Part shown: positions 31,268-42,052 of the stretch, in pieces
Numbering within the stretch: the stretch's first letter is position 1
How the letters are laid out: each line of letters begins with the position of its first letter
NCBI RefSeq assembly: GCF_902168435.1
Contig: NZ_LR656187.1
Span: 1-45,148, forward strand
DNA length: 45,148 bases
Reading direction: 5' to 3'
Source: Bacillus marasmi
GTDB taxonomy: Bacteria; Bacillota; Bacilli; Bacillales; Cytobacillaceae
Notes under the pieces: model-generated
What the model was told of the DNA's origin: nothing
The model's input: the letters and a program-made list of their open reading frames with translations, nothing else
Databases searched by the model: none
Translations under genes and position numbers: made by a program

Positions 31268-31324
31268 CACGTTTTTTGGAATGATACATAAATAGTAGTA
31301 GTTTAGTGAGAGGAGGGTGCTGTT

Positions 31325-31765
31325 TTGGAGCGTTCTAAAGTGGATGAGTATTTGTTGCAAGGAGTTCATGGAGTACCGGAAACAAAACCAGAAGAAAGGC
31401 AAAAGTTTTTAACTACTCTTCGTGAGCGTGTAATTGTTGCGTTAACTACGGAGCAGGTAAAGAAAAATGAAGTATTCCCTCAAGTTGAGGAACTAATGAA
31501 AGATAAGTATGCAGCCCATCTATTTTTAAATGGACATTTGGATTATAGCTACCTCAGCAAATATATTTCAATTGCAAAAAAGAATGATTTGGAATTCACG
31601 ATTGTAACCAATAAAGAATACAATTCCGACATTGGTTTAGTAATTGCTGCCGAGACTGCCATTGATAAAGAAAATATTTATATCAAAACAAAAACGCCAA
31701 TCCAAATCCAACAGCAAGAAGAAAAAGAAGGATTCTTCTCATCCTTTAAAAACTTATTTAATTAA
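31325..31765 (+). CDS. yueI: YueI family protein (DUF1694)
   Basis: The 146-residue soluble protein shows the family pattern LQGVHGVPETKPEER, LRERVIVALTTEQV and TNKEYNSDIGLV. Its function is unknown; some distant relatives resemble ribosome-associated or tRNA-binding folds, which is not evidence here. The start is TTG 31325, with AGGAGG eight bases upstream and no better ATG near the N-terminus. The C-terminus is charged and ends FFSSFKNLFN. It stands alone between a palindrome and its own terminator. Confidence 0.88.
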   Translation: MERSKVDEYLLQGVHGVPETKPEERQKFLTTLRERVIVALTTEQVKKNEVFPQVEELMKDKYAAHLFLNGHLDYSYLSKYISIAKKNDLEFTIVTNKEYNSDIGLVIAAETAIDKENIYIKTKTPIQIQQQEEKEGFFSSFKNLFN

Positions 31766-31778
31766 ACATCTTCACCAA

Positions 31779-31810
31779 AGACACTTGTTAAATCAGCAAG
31801 TGTCTGTTTT
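31779..31810 (+). terminator. Terminator after yueI
   Basis: AGACACTTG and CAAGTGTCT form a perfect 9-bp stem with a 9-base loop; the tail is GTTTTTATTTTTT. It begins 13 bases after yueI. Confidence 0.9.
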
Positions 31811-31853
31811 TATTTTTTGAATGAGTAAAAGAATAGTGCTGATTTCACTAAAT

Positions 31854-31880
31854 TGTCTAGCATCAGCGGCTAGCCCTTAA
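31854..31880. repeat. Fragment of the CTAGCGCCAGCGGCTAG repeat
   Basis: TTGTCTAGCATCAGCGGCTAG resembles the left end of the repeat at 20749 and then breaks off. It is probably a decayed remnant. The rest of the gap up to gatC shows only a promoter. Confidence 0.5.
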
Positions 31881-31952
31881 TCAGGAAGAGTCTAATCATG
31901 ATTTTCATGGTAAAATAGGCATTGGATTAATTTGGCGAGACTGGAAACATTG

Positions 31953-31982
31953 TTGCTTTAATGCGAAAAAGTTTGATATTAT
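31953..31982 (+). promoter_or_regulatory. Likely promoter of gatCAB
   Basis: TTGCTT (31953-31958) and TATTAT (31977-31982) are 18 bases apart, about 45 bases before the gatC start. Confidence 0.5.
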
Positions 31983-32026
31983 CTTATTATTGTGAAACTG
32001 TTCGAATAAATTTGGAGGTGACCAAA

Positions 32027-32317
32027 ATGACAAGAATTTCAGAAGATCAAGTGAAGCATGTCGCTCACTTAGCGAGACTTGCGATTACTGAAGAAGAGGC
32101 TGTTAAATTTACGAAGCAGCTTGATGCGATTATTACGTTTGCTGAACAATTAAACGAGCTTGATACGGAAAATGTGGAACCAACATCTCACGTTTTAGAG
32201 CTTAAAAATGTGTTACGCGAAGATATTCCACAACCAGGACTTCCACGAGAAGAAGTACTGAAAAACGCACCACAGACCCAAGATGGACAAATTAGGGTGC
32301 CGGCTATTATCGAGTAA
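32027..32317 (+). CDS. gatC: Asp/Glu-tRNA(Asn/Gln) amidotransferase subunit GatC
   Basis: GatC is the small linker subunit that stabilises the GatA-GatB pair. The 96-residue protein starts [20 protein letters not shown], the family N-terminus, and has [23 protein letters not shown] lies five bases before this ATG; an in-frame ATG 66 bases upstream would cover the ribosome site and add unrelated residues. It is the first gene of gatCAB, 13 bases before gatA. Confidence 0.96.
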   Translation: MTRISEDQVKHVAHLARLAITEEEAVKFTKQLDAIITFAEQLNELDTENVEPTSHVLELKNVLREDIPQPGLPREEVLKNAPQTQDGQIRVPAIIE

Positions 32318-32330
32318 GGAGGGGAAAACA

Positions 32331-33788
32331 ATGAGTTTATTTGATCAATCAATTGCAGATTTACATCAATTATTACATAGAAAAGAATTATCTGTTTCTG
32401 ATTTAGTGGATCAATCTTTCAAACGTATTAATGAAGTGGAAGATAAGGTTCAAGCATTCTTAACATTAAATGAAGAAAACGCACGGGAAATCGCCAAGAC
32501 TTTAGATAGCAAGCTTGGTACGGACGAAGCAAAGGGCTTGTTATTTGGGATGCCAATCGGGATTAAGGATAACATTGTCACAAAAAACCTTCGCACAACT
32601 TGTGCTAGTAAAATTTTAGAGAATTTCGACCCGATTTACGATGCGACTGTTATGCAAAAGCTTCATGCTGCTGAAACGGTTACAATCGGAAAATTAAACA
32701 TGGATGAATTTGCAATGGGTTCCTCTACGGAAAACTCTGGCTATCAGCAAACTAAAAATCCATGGAATCTTGAAACTGTACCTGGTGGATCTTCGGGTGG
32801 TTCGGCTGCCTCTGTAGCAGCTGGTGAAGTGTTATTCTCATTAGGATCTGACACAGGAGGTTCAATCCGTCAACCAGCAGCGTATTGCGGTGTTGTTGGA
32901 TTAAAACCAACTTACGGTCGTGTATCCCGCTTCGGTTTAGTTGCGTTCGCATCATCATTGGACCAAATCGGACCTGTGACTAGAACGGTTGAAGATAATG
33001 CTTATTTACTTCAAGCGATTTCTGGACATGATTCAATGGACTCAACCTCAGCAAACCTACCAGTGCCAAACTTTGTTGGGGCATTAACTGGTGATATTAA
33101 AGGACTGAAAATCGCTGTACCGAAGGAGTATCTTGGTGAGGGCGTGCAGGAAGAGGTCCGCGAATCAGTTTTAGCAGCTTTAAAAGTGCTTGAAGGCCTT
33201 GGGGCGACTTGGGAAGAAGTTTCCCTACCACATTCTAAATATGCTTTAGCAACTTATTATTTATTATCATCATCTGAAGCAAGCGCTAACCTATCTCGTT
33301 TTGATGGCGTTCGTTACGGTTATCGTACACCAAACGCTGAAAATTTAATTGATATGTACAAGAAAACCCGCGCAGAAGGCTTTGGAGATGAAGTAAAACG
33401 CCGGATTATGCTTGGAACATTTGCGTTAAGCTCTGGTTATTATGATGCTTATTATAAGAAAGCACAAAAAGTTAGAACGCTAATTAAGCAAGATTTTGAA
33501 AAAGTATTTGAAAAGTACGATGTAATTGTTGGACCAACTACGCCAACTCCAGCCTTTAAATTAGGTGAGAAAACGGCAGACCCATTAACGATGTACGCAA
33601 ATGATATTTTAACAATCCCAGTGAACCTTGCCGGTGTCCCAGGCATTTCTGTGCCTTGTGGATTCTCAAATGGTCTACCTTTGGGCTTGCAAATCATCGG
33701 TAAACATTATGATGAAGCATCCGTATACCGCGTCGCTCATGCATACGAGCAAGCGACCGATTTTCATAAACAAAAACCTGAATTGTAA
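32331..33788 (+). CDS. gatA: Asp/Glu-tRNA(Asn/Gln) amidotransferase subunit GatA
   Basis: GatA is the amidase subunit that frees ammonia from glutamine for GatB. The 485-residue protein has the Ser-cisSer-Lys triad: Lys79 (GIKDN), Ser154 (GGSSGGS) and Ser178 (DTGGSIR), with GlyGly-Ser loops of amidase-signature enzymes. AAGGAGGGGAAAAC stands before ATG 32331. Bacillus lacks glutaminyl-tRNA synthetase, so this route to Gln-tRNA is essential. Confidence 0.97.
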   Translation: MSLFDQSIADLHQLLHRKELSVSDLVDQSFKRINEVEDKVQAFLTLNEENAREIAKTLDSKLGTDEAKGLLFGMPIGIKDNIVTKNLRTTCASKILENFDPIYDATVMQKLHAAETVTIGKLNMDEFAMGSSTENSGYQQTKNPWNLETVPGGSSGGSAASVAAGEVLFSLGSDTGGSIRQPAAYCGVVGLKPTYGRVSRFGLVAFASSLDQIGPVTRTVEDNAYLLQAISGHDSMDSTSANLPVPNFVGALTGDIKGLKIAVPKEYLGEGVQEEVRESVLAALKVLEGLGATWEEVSLPHSKYALATYYLLSSSEASANLSRFDGVRYGYRTPNAENLIDMYKKTRAEGFGDEVKRRIMLGTFALSSGYYDAYYKKAQKVRTLIKQDFEKVFEKYDVIVGPTTPTPAFKLGEKTADPLTMYANDILTIPVNLAGVPGISVPCGFSNGLPLGLQIIGKHYDEASVYRVAHAYEQATDFHKQKPEL

Positions 33789-33801
33789 GGGGTGAGAAAG
33801 A

Positions 33802-35229
33802 ATGGAATTTGAAACAGTGATTGGACTCGAAGTCCACGTTGAATTAAAAACAGATTCAAAGATCTTTTCCGCTAGTCCGAACCACTTCGGTGCTGGACCG
33901 AATATGAATACAAGCGTAATCGATTTAGGTTATCCTGGAGTATTGCCAGTGTTGAACCGTAAAGTCGTTGACTACGGAATGAAGGCTTGCATGGCGCTAA
34001 ACTGCCAAATCGCTACTGAAACAAAATTTGACCGTAAAAACTATTTCTATCCTGACAATCCAAAGGCGTACCAAATTTCACAATTTGATAAGCCAATTGG
34101 TGAACATGGCTATATTGATATTGAAGTTGATGGCTACAAGAAACGAATCGGAATTACTCGGATTCATTTAGAAGAAGATGCGGGCAAATTAAACCATGGC
34201 AAAGGCTATTCACTATGTGACTACAACCGCCAAGGTACACCGCTAATTGAAATCGTATCAGAGCCGGATATCCGTACTCCAAATGAAGCGTATGCATATC
34301 TTGAAAAATTAAAATCAATTATTCAATATACTGGTGTTTCAGATTGTAAAATGGAAGAAGGCTCACTGCGTTGCGATGCCAATATTTCGATTCGCCCAGT
34401 AGGACAAGAAGAGTTCGGTACTAAAACCGAGTTGAAAAACTTGAACTCGTTTAACTTCGTTCGCAAAGGCTTAGAATACGAAGAAATTCGTCAACGTGAA
34501 GTCGTTTCAGCAGGTGGCGTAATCGAACAGGAAACACGTCGTTTTGATGAAGCGACTGGGGCTACTTTACTGATGCGTGTGAAAGAAGGATCTGACGATT
34601 ATCGTTATTTCCCTGAACCAGACCTTCCAGATATTTATATTGATGAAGCATGGAAAGCTCGTATCCGTGCCGAAATTCCTGAGCTTCCAGATGCACGCAT
34701 TAAGCGTTATACAGAAGAATTGGGCTTGCCGGAATACGATGCTGCAGTATTAACTGTAACAAAGGAAATGTCCGATTTCTTTGATGCAACGGTTGCAGCA
34801 GGTGCCGATGCTAAGCAAGCATCTAACTGGATGATGGGTGAAGTGTCAGCATACTTGAAGGCTGAAAGTAAGGAGCTTGATGAGGTTGCATTAACTCCTG
34901 AAGGTCTTTCAGGCTTAATCAAGCTAATTGTTGATGGCACGATTTCTTCAAAAATCGCGAAAACCGTATTTAAGGAATTGATTGAAAACGGTGGAAATGC
35001 AGAGGAAATCGTTAAAGCAAAAGGTTTAGTGCAGATTTCTGACGAGGGTGCTTTATTAAAAATTATCGGTGAAGCACTCGATAACAATCCGCAATCCATT
35101 GCCGATTTTAAAGATGGTAAGCAAAAAGCAGTTGGCTTCCTAGTTGGTCAAATCATGAAGGCAACAAAAGGACAAGCCAATCCGCAATTGGTGAATAAAC
35201 TATTAGTAGAAGAAATTAATAAACGTTAA
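33802..35229 (+). CDS. gatB: Asp/Glu-tRNA(Asn/Gln) amidotransferase subunit GatB
   Basis: GatB phosphorylates the misacylated Glu on tRNA-Gln and amidates it with ammonia from GatA. The 475-residue protein starts [20 protein letters not shown] and has [18 protein letters not shown] and [13 protein letters not shown]; the C-terminal YqeY-like tail region binds tRNA. Start spacing to GGGGTGAG is good. It lies 13 bases after gatA and ends at a terminator. Confidence 0.97.
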   Translation: MEFETVIGLEVHVELKTDSKIFSASPNHFGAGPNMNTSVIDLGYPGVLPVLNRKVVDYGMKACMALNCQIATETKFDRKNYFYPDNPKAYQISQFDKPIGEHGYIDIEVDGYKKRIGITRIHLEEDAGKLNHGKGYSLCDYNRQGTPLIEIVSEPDIRTPNEAYAYLEKLKSIIQYTGVSDCKMEEGSLRCDANISIRPVGQEEFGTKTELKNLNSFNFVRKGLEYEEIRQREVVSAGGVIEQETRRFDEATGATLLMRVKEGSDDYRYFPEPDLPDIYIDEAWKARIRAEIPELPDARIKRYTEELGLPEYDAAVLTVTKEMSDFFDATVAAGADAKQASNWMMGEVSAYLKAESKELDEVALTPEGLSGLIKLIVDGTISSKIAKTVFKELIENGGNAEEIVKAKGLVQISDEGALLKIIGEALDNNPQSIADFKDGKQKAVGFLVGQIMKATKGQANPQLVNKLLVEEINKR

Positions 35230-35241
35230 GATTTTGCATGC

Positions 35242-35287
35242 AAGGACTATCCGAAAAGTGATTTATACTTTTTGGATAGTCCTTTTT
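35242..35287 (+). terminator. Terminator after gatB
   Basis: AAGGACTATCC and GGATAGTCCTT form an 11-bp stem, with AAAAGT and ACTTTT extending it within, and five T follow. It starts 13 bases after gatB. Confidence 0.92.
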
Positions 35288-35326
35288 ACGTTGTTATGAC
35301 CGCAAACATACATTTAATGTAAGCTT

Positions 35327-36110
35327 GTCTACGTGCCCAAAACCTAGTTTGAAATGTCAAAACGGTCATGTAAAGCTTGTCTACGTGTCCGAATCCGAGG
35401 TTGAAATGTCAAATCGGTCACGTAAAGCCAGTCTATGTGCCTGAATCCGAGGTTGAAATGTCAAATCGGTCACGTAAAGCCAGTCTACGTGCCCGAATCC
35501 GAGGCACAAGCACAAAAATGGTCACGTAAAGCCAGTCTATGTGCCCGAATCCGAGGCACAAGCACAAAAATGGTCACGTAAAGCCAGTCTATGTGCCTGA
35601 ATCCGAGGTTGAAATACAAAAACGGTCACATAAAGCCAGTCTACGTGCCCGAATCCGAGGTTGAAATACAAAAACGGTCACATAAAGCCAGTCTACGTGC
35701 CCGAATCCGAGGCACAAGCACAAAAATGGTCACGTAAAGCCAGTCTACGTGCCTGAATCCGAGGTTGAAATACAAAAACGGTCACATAAAGCCAGTCTAC
35801 GTGCCCGAATCCGAGGCACAAGCACAAAAATGGTCACGTAAAGCCAGTCTACGTGCCCGAATCCGAGGCACAAGCACAAAAATGGTCACGTAAAGCCAGT
35901 CTATGTGCCTGAATCCGAGGTTGAAATACAAAAACGGTCACATAAAGCCAGTCTACGTGCCCGAATCCGAGGCACAAGCACAAAAATGGTCACGTAAAGC
36001 CAGTCTACGTGCCCGAATCCGAGCACAAGCACAAAAATGGTCACGTAAAGCCAGTCTACGTGCCTAAATCCGAGACACAAACACAAAACCGGGCACATAA
36101 AGCCCGACTC
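35327..36110. repeat. 52-bp tandem repeat array, about 15 units
   Basis: GTCTACGTG or GTCTATGTG begins a unit at 35327 and then every 52 bases to 36003, with one 50-base step to 36053 and a decayed last unit. Each unit carries CACGTA, a 9- to 10-base loop and TACGTG as a short inverted repeat, then CCCGAATCCGAGG. Two unit types alternate irregularly: one with GTTGAAATACAAAAACGG, one with CACAAGCACAAAAATGG. It fills the gap between convergent gatB and the symporter gene. No unique spacers and no reading frame survive. Confidence 0.9.
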
Positions 36111-36165
36111 TAAGTCCCCAAACTCAAGGTTGAATATAACATTAACGTATCACATAATCCTCAGG

Positions 36166-37647
36166 TTATTTTTCTTTAGTTAATAAAGCTGTCGTGGCCG
36201 CAAAATCTTTATCTATTTCTCCATTAGGCTTATAGGTTAGTAAACTAACAATAATAATCGCGATGGAGCTTAAAATAAAACCAGGAACAATCTCGTAAAG
36301 AACCTCACCTAGGCCAATATTTTTCCAAATAATTACCGATGAAGCTCCAACAATCATTCCAAATAAGGCGCCCCATTTGGTCATCTTTTTCCAATATAAG
36401 CTAAATAGGATAACTGGTCCGAAGGCTGCTCCAAACCCGGCCCATGCGTAAGCAACCAAATTGAGAATGGAATTGTTTTGATTCCAGGCTAGGATACAAG
36501 CGATGATTGATACAAAAAGAACTGCGACTCTGCCCCAGAAAATATAAGCGCGGTCGGGGGCATCCTGACGAATTAAAACTTTGTATAAGTCCTCTACTAG
36601 TGCACTTGAGGTAACGATTAATTGTGAGGAAATCGTGCTCATGATTGCTGCCAATACGGCGGCGAGCAGAAACCCTGAAAATAACGGATGAAAGAGGATT
36701 TGCCCCAACTCGATGAAGATTGCTTCAGGATTTTCCAATATATATTGCGGATTTTGACCAAAAAAAGCAATCCCAATTAACGCCATGAAAATCGTGCCGA
36801 GTAAAGAGAAAATCATCCAGCTCATCCCGATCCTCCGGGCACTTTTCGTTTCTCGAATCGAGGTAATCGCCATGAAACGTACGATAATATGGGGTTGGCC
36901 AAAGTAACCGAGTCCCCACGCCATCGCTGAAATAATTCCGATGACGGAAGTCCCTTTAAACCAGTCGAGCAAGTGTGGGTCAATGCTATTAATTGTTTCA
37001 ATTGTCTCTTGTGGACCACCTGTTTGTAAAATGGCTAAGCCAGGAACTAGAAGGAGAGCAATGACCATCATTAAACCTTGGATAAAATCGGTCCAGCTTA
37101 CCGCTAAAAATCCGCCGTAGAGTGTATAAAGAACAACAACGGCTGAGACGATAAATAAACCAGTATGATAATTCACATCAAAGGAGTTTACAAAAAATAC
37201 CGCACCTGAAACCATTCCAGATGAAACATAGAAGGTGAAAAAGATTAGGATAACCACACCAGAAACGATTCTAAGCATTCTAGATTGATCCTTGAAGCGG
37301 TTTTCAAGATAGCCTGGAATCGTAATGGAATCATTGGCAACCTGGGTATAGGAACGAAGTCTTGGAGCTACAAGAAGCCAGTTTAAATAAGCACCAATGG
37401 TTAGACCAACTGCAATCCATGCATCAGCTAACCCGGTTACATAGATTCCTCCAGGCAAGCCCATTAAGAGCCAACCACTCATGTCTGCGGCGCCTGCGCT
37501 TAATGCAGTTACCGCGGGACCTAAGGAACGCCCGCCCAGCATGTAGTCGGTAAGATTCTTTGTTCTATGATAAGCGTACCAGCCAATGAGCAGCATTCCT
37601 ATCATGTAGATGGTGATTGAAATAAGTTGAATTACTGCATTAGACAA
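36166..37647 (-). CDS. putP: Sodium/proline symporter (PutP/OpuE type)
   Basis: The 493-residue membrane protein belongs to the sodium:solute symporter family with about 13 membrane segments. YMLGGRSLGPAVTALSAGAA, DMSGWLLMGLPGG and WGLGYFGQPHIIVRFMA are the proline carrier signatures. Length and gene neighbourhood (gatCAB) match the osmotically induced OpuE of B. subtilis as well as PutP, so import for food or for osmoprotection cannot be told apart. I chose TTG 37647 since AAAGGTGG lies seven bases before it; a longer reading from 37722 would cover that site and the promoter. Confidence 0.9.
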   Translation of the reverse strand: MSNAVIQLISITIYMIGMLLIGWYAYHRTKNLTDYMLGGRSLGPAVTALSAGAADMSGWLLMGLPGGIYVTGLADAWIAVGLTIGAYLNWLLVAPRLRSYTQVANDSITIPGYLENRFKDQSRMLRIVSGVVILIFFTFYVSSGMVSGAVFFVNSFDVNYHTGLFIVSAVVVLYTLYGGFLAVSWTDFIQGLMMVIALLLVPGLAILQTGGPQETIETINSIDPHLLDWFKGTSVIGIISAMAWGLGYFGQPHIIVRFMAITSIRETKSARRIGMSWMIFSLLGTIFMALIGIAFFGQNPQYILENPEAIFIELGQILFHPLFSGFLLAAVLAAIMSTISSQLIVTSSALVEDLYKVLIRQDAPDRAYIFWGRVAVLFVSIIACILAWNQNNSILNLVAYAWAGFGAAFGPVILFSLYWKKMTKWGALFGMIVGASSVIIWKNIGLGEVLYEIVPGFILSSIAIIIVSLLTYKPNGEIDKDFAATTALLTKEK

Positions 37648-37692
37648 TAATTTCCCACCTTTCTTCATTTTGAAAAAATAAATAATTTTTAA

Positions 37693-37722
37693 ATAATATT
37701 TTAACATTGGAAAAATAGTCAA
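37693..37722 (-). promoter_or_regulatory. Promoter of the proline symporter gene
   Basis: On the minus strand TTGACT and TATTAT are 18 bases apart, about 46 bases before the TTG start. No obvious sigma-B type element was seen, which would have argued for OpuE. Confidence 0.6.
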
Positions 37723-37979
37723 TTCAATTGCAAAATAAGCTTAATTTTTAATGGATGATGAGGTTGTTTAAATGAATAGTAATAAATTGTATGATTTTTC
37801 TTTATATTGGAAAACTAATTTTTCTGTTTAATATAGTAGAAAATGATAAGGAAAGGGTTCGATGGAGTTTTTAATAGCTGAAAAAAATCTTTCGATTAAA
37901 GCAAATAAAATATGTCTAAAAACGGACATTGATTGAAAACAATGATAAACTGATTCGTGGTGCTTTGATTAGTTAACAC

Positions 37980-38008
37980 TTGACGAAATCAGTTAGACAG
38001 ATTATGTT
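37980..38008 (+). promoter_or_regulatory. Promoter of dgkB
   Basis: TTGACG (37980-37985) and TATGTT (38003-38008) are 17 bases apart. They lie about 58 bases before dgkB. The rest of the 37723-38056 gap is A/T-rich and shows no gene. Confidence 0.65.
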
Positions 38009-38065
38009 AAATGGTGGTAAAGTCTGAAAATAACTTATTGAAATATTGGTAATAGGATGATGGAT

Positions 38066-39007
38066 ATGAAACGAGCTAGGATTATTTATAATCCGACTTC
38101 TGGTCGTGAAATCTTTAAAAAGCATTTACCAGAAGTATTGCAAAAACTTGAAAAAGCCGGTTATGAAACTTCCTGCCATGCGACAACTGGTGCTGGTGAT
38201 GCTACGTTCGCGGCACGTGTGGCTGTGGAGCGACGCTATGATTTAGTTGTTGCCGCAGGTGGAGACGGGACGATTAATGAAGTGGTAAATGGCTTGGCGG
38301 AGCAACCGTATCGACCGAAGCTTGGCGTTATACCTGTTGGTACGACGAATGATTTTGCCCGTGCCCTTCATATATCACGTGATATTTTAGAGGCAACCGA
38401 TATCATTGTTAAAGGGGATACCATCCCTGTTGATATTGGAAGAATAAACGATCGTTATTTTATTAACATTGCCGGTGGCGGCAGAATTACTGAGCTGACA
38501 TACGAGGTACCAAGCAAGCTGAAAACGATGTTAGGACAGCTCGCTTATTACTTAAAAGGGATGGAAATGCTACCATCTATTAAAGCTTCAAAGGTAAGTA
38601 TTGAATATGATGGGAAGCTTTTTGAAGGAGAAGTGATGCTCTTTCTTGTAGGTTTAACCAATTCAGTCGGAGGATTTGAAAAACTCTCTCCAGATTCCTC
38701 GATTAATGATGGATTATTTACGTTAATCATCATGAAAAAAGCGAACTTAGCGGATTTTATTCGAATTGCCACTTTGGCGGTTCGCGGAGAACATATTAAT
38801 GATCCACACGTGATTTATACGAAAGCAAATCGAATTAAGGTTCATTCCGACGAAATCGTTCAATTGAATCTAGACGGGGAATTTGGTGGGTTATTGCCTG
38901 CTGAATTTGAAAATTTATTCCGCCATTTAGAGGTATTTGTTCCAATTGAAAAAATACGTCCAGAGGATCGCCCGGATCGTTGGGAAAGTTCAAATCAAAA
39001 TAGTTAA
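38066..39007 (+). CDS. dgkB: Diacylglycerol kinase DgkB
   Basis: DgkB phosphorylates diacylglycerol to phosphatidic acid, recycling the lipid left by lipoteichoic acid synthesis. The protein begins MKRARIIYNPTSGREIFKKH and has the nucleotide-binding GGDGT at residues 65-69 and VGTTNDFARAL, both typical. ATG 38066 gives the family N-terminus with AGGATG upstream; an earlier ATG at 38057 would add three residues without a ribosome site. The C-terminus carries a short hydrophilic extension. It is followed by a terminator. Confidence 0.94.
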   Translation: MKRARIIYNPTSGREIFKKHLPEVLQKLEKAGYETSCHATTGAGDATFAARVAVERRYDLVVAAGGDGTINEVVNGLAEQPYRPKLGVIPVGTTNDFARALHISRDILEATDIIVKGDTIPVDIGRINDRYFINIAGGGRITELTYEVPSKLKTMLGQLAYYLKGMEMLPSIKASKVSIEYDGKLFEGEVMLFLVGLTNSVGGFEKLSPDSSINDGLFTLIIMKKANLADFIRIATLAVRGEHINDPHVIYTKANRIKVHSDEIVQLNLDGEFGGLLPAEFENLFRHLEVFVPIEKIRPEDRPDRWESSNQNS

Positions 39008-39008
39008 A

Positions 39009-39045
39009 AGAGTTCGCTCGAATTATGAGCGAGCTCTATTTTTAT
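39009..39045 (+). terminator. Terminator after dgkB
   Basis: AGAG(TT)CGCTC pairs with GAGCG(AG)CTCT around a short loop, followed by a long T-rich tail. It starts just after the dgkB stop. Confidence 0.82.
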
Positions 39046-39171
39046 TTTTATTTTTTTATAAAAAATGTAATATTGAAGTAATGACTAAATACGTTGAATC
39101 CGATAGTTTTCCCGTTAATGGGAAATACTGTTGAGAAAAGAAAAGTTTAGATGTTCAGGGGGAAATGTGTA

Positions 39172-40653
39172 ATGAAACGCAAATATCAGGATGACAGCTT
39201 TACACTCCATACCGATTTGTATCAAATAAATATGGTTGAAACGTATTGGCGAGATGGTGTACATGATCGCAAGGCGGTCTTTGATTTGTACTTTCGGAAG
39301 CTTCCTTTTGGCAATGGTTATGCCGTTTTTGCTGGCTTGGAGCGGGCCATTTCATACATTGAAGACTTTGGGTTCTCTGATGAGGATATTGAATATTTGC
39401 AGGAGGAGTGTGGCTATCAGTCAGACTTTCTTGATTATTTAAAAAAGCTCCGGTTTACGGGAACGATACGAGCGATGCAAGAGGGAGAATTAGTGTTTGG
39501 AAACGAACCAATTCTTCGAGTTGAGGCACCGCTTGCTGAGGCGCAACTACTAGAAACAGCGCTATTAAACATCATTAATTATCAAACGTTAATTGCGACG
39601 AAGGCATCACGGATGAAACAGGTCATTGGCGAGGGGGTCGCGCTTGAATTTGGAACTAGGCGCGCTCAAGAAATGGATGCAGCGCTGTGGGGCACGAGAG
39701 CTGCCTATTTAGCCGGATTTGATGCTACCAGCAACGTGCGTGCGGGCAAGCTGTTTGGAATCCCTGTAGCTGGAACACATGCCCACTCAATGGTTCAAGC
39801 CTATCGTGATGAGTATATCGCTTTTCATAAATATGCGAAGTCACATAAGGATTGTGTGTTCTTAGTTGATACATATGATACGTTGCGACTTGGAGTTCCG
39901 AATGCCATTAAGGTGGCTAAAGAGCTGGGCGAATCTATCAACTTTTCCGCGATTCGTATCGATAGCGGTGACTTGGCGTTTTTATCAAAGAAGGCACGAA
40001 AGCAGTTAGATGATGCTGGCTTCACGGATACCAAAATATTTGCTTCAAGCGATCTTGATGAATACACGATTATGAGCTTAAAGGCACAAGGGGCAAAAAT
40101 CGATAGCTGGGGGGTTGGCACAAAGCTCATTACGGCGTTTGATCAAGCAGCACTCGGGGCTGTTTATAAAATTGTTGCCATCGAGGATGTACACGGAGAA
40201 ATGCAGGATACGATTAAGGTTTCCTCAAATCCGGAAAAAGTTACGACGCCGGGAATTAAAAAGGTTTATCGAATTATTAATAATACGAATCATCATGCTG
40301 AAGGGGATTATATTACGTTAGAGTCAGAGGGAAATCCACAGGATCAACCGCGCCTAAAAATGTTTCACCCTACACATACGTATATCAGTAAGTTCGTTAC
40401 CAATTTTACCGCGAAGGATTTACATGAAGATATATATGTTAATGGTAAGCTTGTTTATAAGGTACCTTGTCTTGATAGTGCTCGCGCCTATTTGCAGGAA
40501 AATTTAGCGATGCTTTGGGATGAATATAAACGGACGATGAATCCTGAGGAATATCCGGTTGATTTAAGTCAGTATTGCTGGAATAATAAAATGCGGAATA
40601 TTGAAGAGGTACGGGAAAAAGTGAGTGCGATGACTGATTCGGATTCGCTTTAG
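39172..40653 (+). CDS. pncB: Nicotinate phosphoribosyltransferase
   Basis: The enzyme joins nicotinate and PRPP to give nicotinate mononucleotide in NAD salvage. The 493-residue protein shows [15 protein letters not shown] near the start, [19 protein letters not shown], and IRIDSGDLA, all expected in this family (YueK in B. subtilis). ATG 39172 has AGGGGGAA eight bases upstream; an in-frame ATG at 39151 covers that site. It follows dgkB after its terminator and lies 17 bases before rlmD, so the two may be cotranscribed. Confidence 0.94.
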   Translation: MKRKYQDDSFTLHTDLYQINMVETYWRDGVHDRKAVFDLYFRKLPFGNGYAVFAGLERAISYIEDFGFSDEDIEYLQEECGYQSDFLDYLKKLRFTGTIRAMQEGELVFGNEPILRVEAPLAEAQLLETALLNIINYQTLIATKASRMKQVIGEGVALEFGTRRAQEMDAALWGTRAAYLAGFDATSNVRAGKLFGIPVAGTHAHSMVQAYRDEYIAFHKYAKSHKDCVFLVDTYDTLRLGVPNAIKVAKELGESINFSAIRIDSGDLAFLSKKARKQLDDAGFTDTKIFASSDLDEYTIMSLKAQGAKIDSWGVGTKLITAFDQAALGAVYKIVAIEDVHGEMQDTIKVSSNPEKVTTPGIKKVYRIINNTNHHAEGDYITLESEGNPQDQPRLKMFHPTHTYISKFVTNFTAKDLHEDIYVNGKLVYKVPCLDSARAYLQENLAMLWDEYKRTMNPEEYPVDLSQYCWNNKMRNIEEVREKVSAMTDSDSL

Positions 40654-40670
40654 ATGGAAGGAAGAAAAGC

Positions 40671-42050
40671 ATGAGTAAAATAATACCGGTGCAAAAAAAT
40701 GATTTTGTTGAGGTTGAATTTGAGGATTTAACCCATGAAGGTGCAGGGGTGGCTAAGGTCGATGGCTATCCTTTGTTTGTGGCCAATGCCCTTCCGGGGG
40801 AAAAAGCGAAGGTCAAAGTGACGAAAGTCGGGAAAGGCTTTGGATTTGGCCGCTTAATCGAGCTTTATGAAAAAAGTCCATATCGTGTTGAAGCACCTTG
40901 CGCTATTTATAAAGAATGTGGGGGCTGTCAGCTGCAGCATTTGAGTTATGAAGGACAAATGGTTGCTAAGGAAAAACAGGTTCGCGAAGTGTTAACGAGA
41001 ATTGGGAAGCTAGGGAATGTTAAGGTTCACCCAGTTTTAGGGATGAAGGAGCCATGGCATTATCGCAATAAATCTCAAGTGCCAATTGGCGAACATGAGG
41101 GCGGATTAATTGGTGGATTTTATCAGCGCCGGACTCACCAAATCATTAATATGGAAACATGTTTAATTCAGCAATCCAAAAATGATGAAGTTGTTCAGCT
41201 TGTTAAGGAGATTTGTGGCCGTTTTGGAATTCGTGCTTATAATGAGGTCGCGCATAAAGGGATGTTGCGCCACGTGATGGTGCGATATGGCCTTGTGACT
41301 GGTGAAGTGATGGTCGTATTGGTGACCAAAACACGCGAATTGCCAAATCAAGAAAAGCTTGTCGCAGAAATTGTGAAGCAAGTCGATGGATTGACCTCTT
41401 TAGTGTTGAATGTAAATCCTAATAAAACGAATGTGATAATGGGTGAGGAGACCCGCGTGCTTTGGGGGCAGGAAGTCATCCATGATTATATTGGGGATAT
41501 TAAATTTGCCATTTCTCCGCGATCTTTTTACCAGGTTAACCCGGAGCAGACGAAGGTTTTATACGATAAAGCATTGGAGTATGCCGAGCTTAGCGGAGAG
41601 GAAACGGTGATTGATGCTTATTGTGGCATCGGGACCATTTCTTTATTTTTAGCGAAACAAGCCCGTAAGGTTTACGGTGTTGAAATCGTTCCAGAAGCGA
41701 TTGAGGATGCAAGGCGAAATGCGAAGTTAAATGGGATTGTAAATACGGAGTTTGCTGTTGGTGCAGCAGAAAAGGTTATTCCTGATTGGTATGAAGCTGG
41801 AATAAGTGCAGATGTTTTGGTTGTCGACCCGCCGCGTAAGGGGTGTGACCAAGCGCTGTTGGAAACGATTCTGGCAATGAAACCGAAGCGGGTTGTTTAC
41901 GTTTCCTGTAATCCGGCGACATTGGCGCGGGATTTACGGATTTTGGAGGATGGCGGCTATCGAACTATCGAGGTGCAGCCTGTAGATATGTTCCCACAGA
42001 CCATGCACTGCGAGGCTGTAGCAAAGTTGGATTTTATCGAGGAAGTGTAG
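40671..42050 (+). CDS. rlmD: 23S rRNA (uracil-5-)-methyltransferase RlmD / RlmCD
   Basis: The enzyme uses SAM to make 5-methyluridine in 23S rRNA; the B. subtilis relative YefA (RlmCD) modifies two sites. The 459-residue protein has an N-terminal TRAM domain, an iron-sulfur site of Cys77, Cys83, Cys86 and Cys164, a SAM-binding DAYCGIGT loop, the VVDPPRKGC motif and the catalytic Cys413 in [18 protein letters not shown] precedes its ATG. Its end lies two bases before the next gene. Confidence 0.94.
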   Translation: MSKIIPVQKNDFVEVEFEDLTHEGAGVAKVDGYPLFVANALPGEKAKVKVTKVGKGFGFGRLIELYEKSPYRVEAPCAIYKECGGCQLQHLSYEGQMVAKEKQVREVLTRIGKLGNVKVHPVLGMKEPWHYRNKSQVPIGEHEGGLIGGFYQRRTHQIINMETCLIQQSKNDEVVQLVKEICGRFGIRAYNEVAHKGMLRHVMVRYGLVTGEVMVVLVTKTRELPNQEKLVAEIVKQVDGLTSLVLNVNPNKTNVIMGEETRVLWGQEVIHDYIGDIKFAISPRSFYQVNPEQTKVLYDKALEYAELSGEETVIDAYCGIGTISLFLAKQARKVYGVEIVPEAIEDARRNAKLNGIVNTEFAVGAAEKVIPDWYEAGISADVLVVDPPRKGCDQALLETILAMKPKRVVYVSCNPATLARDLRILEDGGYRTIEVQPVDMFPQTMHCEAVAKLDFIEEV

Positions 42051-42052
42051 AG

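Noticed and set aside
35901-36098. Minus-strand 65-codon reading frame within the tandem array
   Set aside because: The repeat length of 52 is not a multiple of three, so each unit shifts frame; there is no ribosome site.
35327-36110. CRISPR-like array
   Set aside because: Whole 52-base units are conserved with no unique spacers, there are two unit types only, and no cas gene is near.
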